Assembly (NCBI RefSeq): GCF_030867145.1
Contig: NC_134427.1
Location: forward strand, 11,555,001-11,619,000
Direction: 5' to 3'
Source of the DNA: Opisthocomus hoazin
Lineage: Eukaryota > Chordata > Aves > Opisthocomiformes > Opisthocomidae
Length of the DNA: 64,000 nucleotides
Below, in pieces: positions 51,901-61,342 of the stretch (within the stretch, counting starts at the first letter, position 1; each line of letters starts with the position of its first letter). A program made the position numbers and the translations under genes. The notes beneath the pieces were generated by a model, which had not been told where the DNA came from, ran no database searches, and was given only the letters and a program-made list of their open reading frames with translations.

Positions 51901-53478
51901 CAGGATCCTCCAGGGAGAGCTAAGACGTTTGAAATGGCAGCATGATGAAGCAGTGGAGTCTCCAACCTTGGCTACAGGCTCCCCTGAATCGGTGCAAGAC
52001 CTACGTAATGATGAGCTCCTGGCAGAAGCACGAATCCTCCGGCAGCACAAGAGCCGCCTGGAGACCCGCATGCAGATCCTGGAGGACCACAACAAGCAGC
52101 TGGAGTCCCAGTTGCACCGGCTGAGGGAGCTGCTGCTGCAGGTATTCTCAGAGCAAGGATCTGGAGAAGCCCATTCTTGGGGTGGGCTTTGCCATAACGG
52201 AGCTAGGGCAGCGGCAGAAAGGGATGGTCAGAAGCGGAAGAACAAGGGTAGAGGATCATGACACCCCCACTTCTCTCTTCAGCCTCCAGCAGAGTCAGAT
52301 GGCAATGGTTCAGCAGCCTCTTCCTTGGCTTCATCTCCACATCAGTCTGAAGGCAGCCAGGCAAAGGAGAAAGAGCACAACACCCCTGACACCGAAGCTG
52401 CAGGTGAGGATTGGGGTTGAGGCTGAGCTCTCGGTCCCACTCCCTTAGTTCAATACTGCAGGAAGCTGCCTACGCCCTGCCATCCTTCAGAGATGCTGGC
52501 CGGCGATGCGGTTTGCCCAGAGAGCCTGCTCCCCCCTACCCCATTTTTCCCCACTGTAGATGATGTGGAAGCCAAAACCCAGGAAGTCAGCATGTGCCTG
52601 GAAGACATCATGGAGAAGCTGCGGAGCGCCTTCCCCAACTCTCGAGGTACTCGAGTGAAATCTCCCTCTCTGGCCTCTTACTGCTCCCTCAGATGAGGTT
52701 TTCCCCATGGAGCCCTGCCCCAATCCCAGCTTCCCTGCGACGGCTGATCCCCTGCAGTGCCTATAGCCAAGAGCTATGCTGCCGCGGTGCTGCTGGGACT
52801 GGTGTGTGGCCTGGGTGCAGAGAGGTTGAGGAGGAGGTTTCACATCTGCAAGGAGAGGCGATCAGAGCTGCCAAGAGTATGGACCAACTAGATCCCCCCC
52901 AGAAGAGCTGCAAGGCAGCCTTCTGCCCTGCTTGGGACCCTGCACGCCACGGGGCTTCCCACTGTGAAGATGGACATGTCTGCCAGCATCGAGTTTGCAG
53001 TGATCACCTTGAGCCACCTCCTCGCCTTGTCCTGTCCAGACCCCTCTCCAGGAGAGACTGAGGCCCCTGTTACCTGGCAAGATGGAAGCAATGGTGCGAG
53101 GTCTCCTAGCTGCTCATGGATGGCTCTTCCCAGCAGGGGTGGGGACTGGGGGATGCGTGTGTGGACAGCGCTCTACTCACCCGGTGGGTTTTGGTGTTGG
53201 TCTTTCTGCTGTCCCTCTGTGCTCCAGCCCAGGAGCAGCACTCGGTCCCTCGCCCAGGCTGCCCATGCGCATGCCGGGGGGAGATATTGCTTTGTGCCAG
53301 CACTAACATGAGATGAGGGAGAGCTTTCCCCTCTGCCCACACAGACCCTCACCCACTTTCTGCCATCCCTAAGCAGGATCCTCCTGGCTCTGCAGCAGCT
53401 TCATTCTAACCACATGGCTCCAGGTCCTATTTTCCTGACCTCTCCATTTCTCTTTCAGGTATGACCTCCCTTATCTAA
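33946..53478 (+). CDS. DRP2: Dystrophin-related protein 2 (DRP2), 23 coding exons, complete
   Basis: Membrane-associated cytoskeletal adaptor of the dystrophin family. It binds dystroglycan and, in mammalian Schwann cells, periaxin. Exons: 33946-34053, 38601-38734, 39563-39719, 40686-40806, 41319-41587, 42087-42233, 42757-42835, 44027-44087, 44494-44555, 44833-44907, 46944-47145, 47370-47455, 48193-48350, 48489-48655, 48973-49084, 49476-49612, 49881-49946, 50743-50808, 51098-51241, 51904-52141, 52283-52403, 52560-52646, 53459-53478. All phases join, giving 938 residues (human 957). Domains by residue: spectrin-like helices about 80-335; WW about 340-375 ([18 protein letters not shown]); EF-hand-like modules about 380-560; ZZ zinc finger about 590-640 ([18 protein letters not shown], then CQTC); coiled coil about 775-870. 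Start chosen because MQPLVMQ matches the mammalian N-terminus. The last exon is uncertain: reading past the donor at 52646 gives 16 more codons to TGA 52694-52696 (948 residues). Confidence 0.95.
36190..36860 (+). other. GC- and CpG-rich stretch inside a DRP2 intron
   Basis: Part of the 4.5 kb intron 34054-38600 is much richer in GC and CpG than its surroundings and stays open in several frames on both strands for over 150 codons. No homology or splice structure supports a gene, so the open frames look like a composition effect. It could be an internal promoter or enhancer; nothing in the sequence proves that. Confidence 0.35.
47605..47622. repeat. (CCCT)n tetranucleotide run
   Basis: About four CCCT units in tandem within the DRP2 intron 47456-48192. 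Confidence 0.75.
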
Positions 53479-54114
53479 CAAATCCTGTGAGCCAGAGACT
53501 TTTCCTAACCAGCTACCTGGCTGCTTTCTTCCCCCTCCTCTCCCTGCCGTGCTCCCTGTGCTGCAGCAGACCTCGCACAGGCTCCCTCTAAGCCAGTTGT
53601 GCAGGATGCTTGCCAGCTCCAGAAGATCTCAGGGGAACATAGGTCATACAGGAGTGGGACTGGGGGCTCCCCAGGAGGCTGGCTTGGTCACTCAGCCACA
53701 GTGTCCAAGCCTGGGTGGAAAGGTTTAGAAGAAAGTACTGAGGCTGTGAAAGCTACCTGTCCCCGCCTTGGTGCTCCTGGGCTGCTGCCTTTGACCACAG
53801 CCCTTGGGGGACGCAGAGCTCAGCATCCCGTTCCTCTTCAGTTGTGCTCAGAGGCCTCCAGGTTTATGGGCACAAAACACTCCTGGAGCCGCCTGGCTTT
53901 TGAAAGAACTCATTCGAACAGCATCCAGGTGCCAGCCTTACGGATTCAACTCTCTCTGCCACCCAGGGCTCCGCGGCCAGCCAGGTACATATGTTCTGGT
54001 GGGGAGAGTCAGTGAGGTTTATGGAGTAGGGATGAGTCCATGTTAGAGCTTCAGCCCAGCTAGTAGCCTTATCTTGAGAAGGTCTTTATAACAGAGCCTT
54101 ATCATTTAATTTGC

Positions 54115-54140
54115 ATATATTTCTATATATTATATATATT
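54115..54140. repeat. (TA)n-rich low-complexity stretch
   Basis: TATAT blocks separated by TTC just upstream of the ATTAAA at 54172. Such AU-rich sequence is common near mRNA ends. Confidence 0.7.
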
Positions 54141-54171
54141 CTGTACTTAAATACTCTCATGGACTCACTCC

Positions 54172-54177
54172 ATTAAA
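54172..54177 (+). terminator. DRP2: DRP2 proximal poly(A) signal (ATTAAA)
   Basis: The second most common poly(A) hexamer lies in an AU-rich setting about 700 bp after the predicted stop, followed at about 10-15 bp by TACTGTAAGTG. It would give a short 3' UTR. Confidence 0.5.
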
Positions 54178-55588
54178 TTCTAATACTGTAAGTGCAGCTG
54201 CCCTTTGCTTGGAGTCCAGACCAACATCTGTTCCCGTGGGGACCAGCACCTTCCCCATTGCAGGTGCTGCCTTAGAGCAGGGCTGCTGCAAGGGGAGCTC
54301 AGCAGAAGGCCAGACCGACAGCAGGTACTCTGTCCTACCCGGTTTCCTAGGGTGCTGTGCCTTTGTCGTGGCATAGAGATCCTGTCCTGCCCAGACCCAG
54401 CTCGGTCCCTGGGGACCCTCAGCTCCTGCAGCCACCCATCCCCACAGCGCTGTGGGAACAGATTTCTCCAGCTGTAGCTCCAGCCCTAGCGACCACCAGG
54501 ATATTGGGCTGGGATGCAGGAGCACAGCAGTGCAGGCAGGCAGCAGGACAGGCAGGCCACCGCCTTGCCAGCGCCAAGGGGCAGCTTCCCTGCTGCTGTC
54601 CCCCAGTTTGAGCTGGGCTGAGGGGCCAGAGGCACTAGTTGGGAGCAGGTGAGTCCCCGTGGGCAGTGGTGGAGGCTGTTCTGCAGGGTAGCTCGGTGGT
54701 GATGGCTCCTGCTCCCAAAGGCTCCCTCAGGCTGGCTGTCTCATGCTGTGTTATGTCGAGAAAGAGGTAGAGTCAGGTGCTGAGGGGTGGCCCAGAGCAG
54801 AGGCTGAGATGGCCCTGGTGCTCTGGGGCCACAGGCTGTGGAGGGATGTGATGCCTGAGCCCGCAGGGCAGGGCACAAGCAGGGCTGCATGCCGGTGTGA
54901 AGCATCCTGCCCAAAACAGGGCTTGCTGCAAGGACAGGGCCGGGGCTGTTGTGGCTGGGACGGGATGCCGTGGCGAGCTGTGTGGGGAGGTTTGAATCAA
55001 GGCAGTATGTGGGGGCACAGGGCTGTGCGGTTGGCTTTGGCGTGCTGGCAGAGGTGCAAAGCGGTGCCTGCAGCGGGGACTGGGGGGCGTGAGCCGTACG
55101 GTGTTTTGGGTGCTGTCCTTGCCATCCCCGCTCACACCCGGGTGGGCGGCAGGAATGCAGCGGCGTTGGCGTTAGGCTGGCTGTAAGTGTGCTGTGTGTC
55201 AGGCTGCTTGTCTGACCGCAGTGAGGGATCACATGCCAGCCTGCAAGACCCAGCTGAACCCCCCCTGTTATCCCACTGGCAGGATGGGGAGGAGTGGGGG
55301 AGGGGGAGTGAGGCTTTGGCCTGAGGATGAGGTCAGGAGTACCCAGCCTGGGGGGGTCTGGAGGAAGGAAAAGGCAGGATGAGGGCAGAGCTGCCAGCCC
55401 CGGTGCCAGGCATGGGGAGCAGCAGTGGCCAGGCTGCGTGCTTGGGCTGTCGGGTACAGGGCAAGCGTGGGCCGTGTTTGGGAGCCAGGATGCGACAGGG
55501 AGGGGAGCAAGCTGGCTAATGCTCTGGTAACCATGTACGATGGTGCTGCTGTCCTCACTGCTTTGCACCATCTCTGCTCTGGAAAGAG

Positions 55589-55594
55589 AATAAA
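55589..55594 (+). terminator. DRP2: DRP2 distal poly(A) signal (AATAAA)
   Basis: AATAAA followed by TTTGTATTTGTACTG, a T/GT-rich downstream element. It is about 2.1 kb after the predicted DRP2 stop. The nearest gene on the other side is convergent, so this signal most likely serves a long DRP2 mRNA. Confidence 0.5.
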
Positions 55595-56402
55595 TTTGTA
55601 TTTGTACTGAGACCCAGACTGGTGCTCTGGCCTCTTCTATCTGTGCACCTCAGCTGAGTCAGGACAGCTCTCAGTGTTGTACCATGCTGGCACCACTCCT
55701 GCCGCGCTGCTGGGACACGGATGTCCCTGTGCCCTGTGCCACCCTGGCTGTTCACAGCATTCGAGGCAAAGCAGAAGCTGAGAGCATACCCCAGGCTCCC
55801 CAGACACAGGTACATCTCCCAACTGCCATCTTCCTTCATCCTCTTCCAGCAAGGTCTACTCAAGACAACGAGGCAGCCTGAGGGCTGGGACAGGGGCTGT
55901 GTGGGAACAATCCCTCTTCCTCACCTGGGAATTTCTGCTGCAGGAAACCCTTTAGCCCCAGGAAGGATGTAGGCAGCAGTGGGATGCTGCCCCATGTGCC
56001 CTGTGTCTCTACGGCACAGTGAGAGGCTCAGCTGAGGACTAGCCCAGGGCAAGGCTGAGGGGTCTTGGGTCCTCCACGCCACACCGGGTGCAGCCCAGCT
56101 CTGGCTGGTGGTGAAGCCTGCCCAGGGCTGATACCTGTAGGAAGGGCTGGCGGGGCTGGGCACAGGCCTGACATGGTGCTACTGCAGCAAAGTGTAGGGA
56201 CAGCTCTCACACAGCAGAGATTCAGGAGCTTAAACGGGGGTGAAATGCGGCCTCTTTAACTCCCCCTTCTCAAGGGTAGAGCAAAATGTCCCATCCCCAT
56301 CCCTGTGCCACAGGCTCCAGCACAAGGCAGGGGTGCGGGCTGTGATCAGGGAAGCCAGTCACTTCCAGGAACAAGTCCAGCGCACAGTGCCAGGGAAGAG
56401 CT

Positions 56403-56408
56403 TTTATT
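56403..56408 (-). terminator. Poly(A) signal of the AIPL1-like gene
   Basis: TTTATT on the plus strand is AATAAA on the minus strand, 455-460 bp beyond the stop codon at 56863-56865. It defines a 3' UTR of about 480 bp. The DRP2 distal signal on the other strand is about 800 bp away, so the two genes converge without visible overlap. Confidence 0.7.
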
Positions 56409-56862
56409 TCTCAGCCAGCAAGGCTCCGGGGGTCCAAGGTGCAAGGGGCTGGAGCCGGTGTGTCGGCACAGGGAGGCAGCAGGCACTGCTGCGCAGCAGG
56501 GCTGGTGGTCCCAGCGCTGGCATTGTTCCTGTGTCAGTGCCAGGGCCAGTCCCCAGTCCCGGGGCTCCCTCTCGGGGTACAGCAGCCACGACACCTGTGT
56601 TGTGCCTCCTTCTCAGTGGTCCAGCAGCCTTTTCCCCATCCAAGGGTAACTGGCCCTGCACAGGGCTGGTCGTGCCCCAGCGTTGTGGCTCCAAGCTCTC
56701 TGCTCTCACTGCACTGCCCTGGGGATGCAGCACCCCCTTCCCTGGTTGCTATGGGGCAGGAGGGTACTTCTGCCACTCTGCCCAGCTCCTGAGCTCCTTG
56801 TCAGCCCCTGAGCGCCCAGCCTGGAGCACTGCCCCAGGAGGGAAGCTGTCTGTGTCATCTCT

Positions 56863-59800
56863 TCAGCTGTGGTCTGCTCGCTGGTTCCTGCAGCTCCCCT
56901 CTTCCAGTGCCTCTCTGGGTGTTTCATCCTCCGGCTCTGGGGGTCCCTCAGCTGACCCCAGCCTCTCGCGGCGGGGCCCTGGGACTCTGCCTGGCTCAGC
57001 ACCAGCCATGCTCCTTGTGCCAGCTCCCTGCCTGAGCCCCACTGCCTCCGTCTGCCCTACAGCCCTACATTGCCCTACAGCCAGCTTTTCCATCTCTGCT
57101 GCTGGGCTCTCCTTCACCTTCTCCTCCTCCTTCTCCACTATTTCTTCCTCATCTTCCACCTTCTCCTTCTTCTTCTCCACTTTTCCTTCCTCGTCTTCCA
57201 CCTTCTCCTCCTCCCTCTCCACTTCTTCTTCCTCATCTTCCACCTTCTCTTCCTCTCTCTCCACTTTTCCCTCCTCGTCTTCCATCTTCTCTTCCTCCCT
57301 CTCCACTTTTCCCTCCTCGTCTTCCACCTTCTCTTCCTTCCTCTCCACTTTTCCTTCCTTCTCCACCTCGTCTCCCTCTTCTTCTTCCTCTTCCCCCTCC
57401 TCTTCTGCCTCCTCCGCTTTCTCATCTTCCTCCTCTGCCCCACCCTCTGCTCTCCAGCTCTCTGGCTCTGCCTCGCAGGTGCCCAGGCTTGCTTCTTTCC
57501 ACAGTTCTGTCCCACTCCTTGCTTCCACCTCTGTCCCTGCAAGCTGCCCCTGAGCTGCGTCTCCTCCTGGTGCTGCACCTTCACACTTCGACCCGGTGGC
57601 CCCTTGTTCTGCATGGTCAGCCCCTGGTTGTTCTGCTTCTTTGGCCCCTGCACCCTGCTCCCCTTCTCCAGAGATCTCCAGGACCCCAACCTCACCCTGG
57701 GGTGCCTGTTCCTGCAGCATCACCCCATTACCCACCTCTCTGCGCTCCTGCCCCTCGCTGGCCTGTGGCCCCCGGGGCGGCTGGAAGAGCCCCTGGTAGC
57801 GCTTCCGATCCTCCACGTGCTTCTTCCTCATCCTCTCCCCCAGCTGCTTCAGCTCCTTCTTCACAGCAGCTGCCATGGAGGGGTCAAGGTGGGCCACGCG
57901 CAGGAAGTCCTCCCGTGCCTCCCGCTCATTCCAGACAGCAGCATGGGCCTTCGCCCGCTTGAAATAGGCCTTGGCGTTGTCTGCCGGGAGAGGAGAGCCC
58001 CCAGCAGTGGTCCTGCAGCTCATGGCCACCAGCCACAGGAGCTGGAAAGCCTGGGAACCCAGGGGACATGGGGCACAGGTACCATCACAGGCAGGGGAAC
58101 ATGGGGTGTACACACTTGTAGGTACGGGTACCATCATGGACAGGGGAATCTGGGCCATGCACATACCACCATGGGCACCAGGGGTTATGGGGTGCAAGGA
58201 TCATCATGGGCAAGAAGAGCCATGGTGGGCTGGGGGACCTAAAGTATATGGGGTGCAGGTGCCATCGTAGGCACAGCAAACCAGGGATGTGGACACTGTC
58301 ATATGCAGGGGAATCTGGGACACAGGTTCTGCAGTGGACATAGGGATCCAGGTGACATAGGTACCATCACAGGTAGAGGGATGTGGGATGAGTACTGTCA
58401 TGGATGAGAGGACCCAGAGGACAGAGTCGTTGGGGGCTGTGGACACAGCGCGGGATGGGATGCAGGGCACGGGTACCGTTGTGTTTCTGGAGGAGCTCCG
58501 TTGTGTGCTCCAGCACCTCATAGTACTCGCCCAGCTCCAGCTGGCATTGGCAGTAGTTGAGCACCAGTGGCGTGACCAACCTCTCCAGCTTCATCCAACC
58601 TTCCTCCCACGGCTTCTCCTGCCCCGAGGAGACACAGTGGGTGCTTCACGGTTATGGCTGTCCCCTCCTGGCCATCCAGGACACACAGAGGAGTGCTTTG
58701 CTGAGGAAACCCAGGCAGGGATGACAGAGGTGGCCGGGTCCTGCTCACCTTGGCCTGGAGGTTCCTCAGGCAAATGACAGCCTCCTGGTACTTTGCCGCT
58801 GCCTGCCCAAACTCCTTGCAGAGGACGAGGCGGTTGCCCTCGCTGTGCAGCACAGGCACTGCCGCCAGCTTCTCCTCCTTGCTCATGGCCCAGGTGTCAC
58901 GCTTGTATGCTGAGGGCTCCTCCACCTGCACGGGCAGCAGGAGCTGAGCTGCCTGCCCCGGCCATCCCTGCACTGGCAGCCATCCCTGCCATCCCCCTTA
59001 CCCGGAACAACTCCATGATGAAGATGAGGGGCTGTGGTGTCCGCTGCAGCTCGTCCAGGTCGTCGTACCCTGTGCTGTGGTAGTCAAACATGTTGCCCAT
59101 GCCACAGCGGTGCTTCTGCCCTTCCAGGGGGTCCCGGCCTTCCGCGATCCTCCGCATGCCCCTGGAGACCAGGGCGTACATGCCTGTGTGCTGCGAGGAG
59201 GGGGAGCACCCTGCTCAGCTGCATGGGGGCAGCCCGCACCCCCTTCGTCTGGGGCAGACCCCTGGTGCCATGGTGAAGTGACACCTGTGCCCCCTGTGCT
59301 TCCACCAGGCAAGGCTGGAGCATCTCTGGGGTGCACGGTCCTGTGCCCTGGCTCCGTAGAAAGGAGGGGAGGGGGCACCTGTGGGCCCCTCACTCACAAT
59401 GGTGTCGCACCAGAACTCAGCCACCTCCCCGGCTCTCATGGAGCTGAGCAGTGTCTCCCAGATCTCCAGCTTGAACATCTTGCCCACAATGATCTCCATG
59501 GGGATGCCAGCTTCCCGGCTGTCGTCGATCACTGTCCGCTCAAAGTCATCCTTCAGTGTCTGGAAGTGGAAGGTGATCTGCCCCGGAGAAAACTCAGTGT
59601 TGAGCCAGGGCAGGTGCTGCAGTGAGAGCCCTCTGTCCCCCCACCAGCCCTGAAACCCTCTGCTACGAGGCCAGGATGCAGGGCCAAGCCTGCTCCTGGC
59701 GAGGTGTGGGTTTGATTGGCAGCTGTCTATCTGCAGGAGATTGTGCCTCCTACCCACTTGTCTTAGACAGCGAGCAGATGGTGGCGTGTCTTAACGCCCA

Positions 59801-60381
59801 CCAGTGCTACATCTTGCTGCTCTCTTTGGATCCCGCTTTATAGCCCGGCAAAGAGCGTGCTCCTGCATCAAGCAGCATGACTTGGTGGAACCCACACTGA
59901 TCTGCCTGCACCCATGGGCTGGGCAATCTTGGAATGCCCAGAAAGCTCCCCCTTAGCACCCCTCACTCCTGTTTGACACACATCAAGAAAGGCGGATTTC
60001 CAGCAACCCATCGTGGCCACTGAGCTCTGCTGGCCCCAGGACAGAGGGAGGAGGTGGATAACAACACCAATGCAAGACGAAAGCAGTGGGCAATGTGGCT
60101 GCCTGTACCCAACATGGCCCTTCCTGCACCCCTCTTGCGAGGGATCTCCTGGAGACGGGATCTCCCTGTGCCACGGACTTGGAGCTTGGCTTGTGAGCGG
60201 GAATCTAACCATAATGGGCAGGGATGGTGGTGCTGGACCCACTCCCCTCTCCTAGGGCTTTGGGGCAACAGCCAAGACTACTTACCTTGCTCCCATCCTG
60301 CAACTTCGGCAGCTCCCCTTGGCCTCCATGCAGAATCTTCTTTTTGACCCCTTCCACGTTCAGTAGGTAGGTTTCCTCCAT
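56863..60381 (-). CDS. AIPL1: AIP/AIPL1-family co-chaperone with long acidic C-terminal tail, complete
   Basis: FKBP-like plus TPR co-chaperone; relatives bind HSP90 through the TPR domain, and AIPL1 itself serves phosphodiesterase 6 folding in photoreceptors. Minus-strand exons: 60381-60286, 59577-59398, 59190-59002, 58925-58749, 58618-58477, 57980-56863. Phases join to 633 residues. The FKBP-like domain covers about 1-155 ([35 protein letters not shown]), three TPR motifs about 175-300 ([44 protein letters not shown]), then a terminal helix to about 330. The N-terminal domain is closer to AIPL1, while TPR3 reads more like AIP. Residues 331-633 are a Glu-rich tail found in neither human protein (AIPL1 384 residues, AIP 330). 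An in-frame ATG at 60424-60426 could add 15 residues, but [14 protein letters not shown] fits the family start. Whether this is the AIPL1 orthologue or a separate paralogue is open. Confidence 0.88.
57110..57351 (-). repeat. 42-bp in-frame minisatellite encoding a 14-residue acidic/basic repeat
   Basis: Read on the minus strand, six near copies of a 42-bp unit encode [14 protein letters not shown]-type repeats, at about residues 471-552 of the AIPL1-like protein. Variants within the array are mostly conservative (M for V, E for G, K for R). The plus strand is strongly pyrimidine-biased (CTCCACTTTTCCCTCCTCG). All units keep frame. Confidence 0.92.
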
Positions 60382-60950
60382 GGCCACTCCTGCCAGCCTC
60401 CAGGAGCAGGTCACAGGCACATGCACACGGGCACGCTCTAGCCCTTGCCGAGTTCCACGTCTTCCTCAGGGTATCTGCCTTTCTTGACTATCTGGACACA
60501 TGTGCCATCTCCCAGGGCTGCCGCTGGGCTTTCACCTTCCGTTCTGGGGGCAGAGCTTGGAAGCCTTCTCCCCTTCCCCTGCCCTTTGGGTTGCAAGAGG
60601 GGCGTCCTGCTGTGGTACACCCTTGCCGAAGCCTGCGGTGCCCTCTGTTGCGTTCTGGAACTGCCTTTCTAATCCTCTTCCCACCCTGCCAGGTTAATCT
60701 GGGATTTGCCTGCCTAGTCTGTAAGGAATTAAAGAAACTCCCTGACGAGGAGGGCTTTGTTCCTCCCACTGCGTGACAGCTCATGGGGTCCCCTCGCGCA
60801 CAGTCTCCCTTTGACCCAGCCATGCAAGGAGCATGTCGGTGAAGGAGTCCAGCAATGCCTGTGGGAGCACCAGCCAAGGTCTGAATGTGGTCAGGCACAA
60901 GCTGGCAAGAGGCCGTGCTAGTCTGTGCTCCAGAGACTACAGAGGAACAG
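60382..60950 (-). promoter_or_regulatory. Promoter region of the AIPL1-like gene with CRX/OTX-type sites
   Basis: Only about 570 bp separate the AIPL1-like start codon from the TAF7L poly(A) site, so the basal promoter should lie here. TAATCC at 60670-60675 and TAATCT at 60695-60700 match the CRX/OTX homeodomain core and lie about 290-320 bp upstream of the ATG. No clear TATA box was seen. Photoreceptor-type regulation is an inference from the family and these short motifs. Confidence 0.4.
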
Positions 60951-60970
60951 ACCAGGGTTAGAAATGGTAC

Positions 60971-60976
60971 TTTATT
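60971..60976 (-). terminator. TAF7L: TAF7L poly(A) signal
   Basis: TTTATT on the plus strand gives AATAAA on the minus strand, 367-372 bp beyond the TAF7L stop at 61343-61345. It implies a 3' UTR of about 390 bp and places the mRNA end near 60950. Confidence 0.7.
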
Positions 60977-61342
60977 GAGTCTGGTCTGCAGACACAAGCA
61001 TTCCCCAAACACAAGAACAAGCTCCCACCAGGCCACAGCCCACCAACTCCAAGACTCACTAAGACACAGAAAGCTGCACCATACTGTCCCAGTGCCCTCA
61101 GGGAGGACTAAACCCCTCCGGGAGAATGGTGCTTAATATTTACAGTAAATCCAGCGTTTTGGCTGCTCTCACAGGCATAGTCCAATTCCTTAGCCCCACC
61201 AGCTAAGCCCAGCACAATGTATGTGAGAGCAGCTCTAGCACTGCCCAGCAGCAGAGGTGTGTGACTAGAGCAAAGACTTCAGCATGGCAGATGAACAACG
61301 CTTCCAGCTCTGCTTGCAGTTATGAAGACCCAGGCCTGCTCC

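Larger units (their letters stand above)
53479..55610 (+). other. DRP2: DRP2 3' UTR (short or long form)
   Basis: Follows the DRP2 stop and has no convincing coding exon. Two possible ends are seen: ATTAAA at 54172 and AATAAA at 55589. The segment 54180-55590 is GC-rich and G-biased on the plus strand, which leaves a proline-rich frame open on the minus strand (54741-55571). That frame shows no domain or splice support and is treated as a shadow. Confidence 0.5.

Noticed and set aside
54741-55571. Minus-strand open frame of 276 codons, proline-, serine- and histidine-rich
   Set aside because: Low-complexity composition in GC-rich DNA, no domain, no splice or poly(A) context on that strand, and it lies in the likely DRP2 3' UTR.
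56240-57553. Plus-strand open frame of 437 codons with serine-rich tail
   Set aside because: Another antisense frame over the same repeat exon and its 3' UTR; no family motif and no conserved start.
57070-58242. Plus-strand open frame of 390 codons, very rich in leucine and phenylalanine
   Set aside because: It is the antisense shadow of the Glu/Lys repeat exon of the AIPL1-like gene; GAG/GAA codons read backwards give Leu/Phe/Ser runs.
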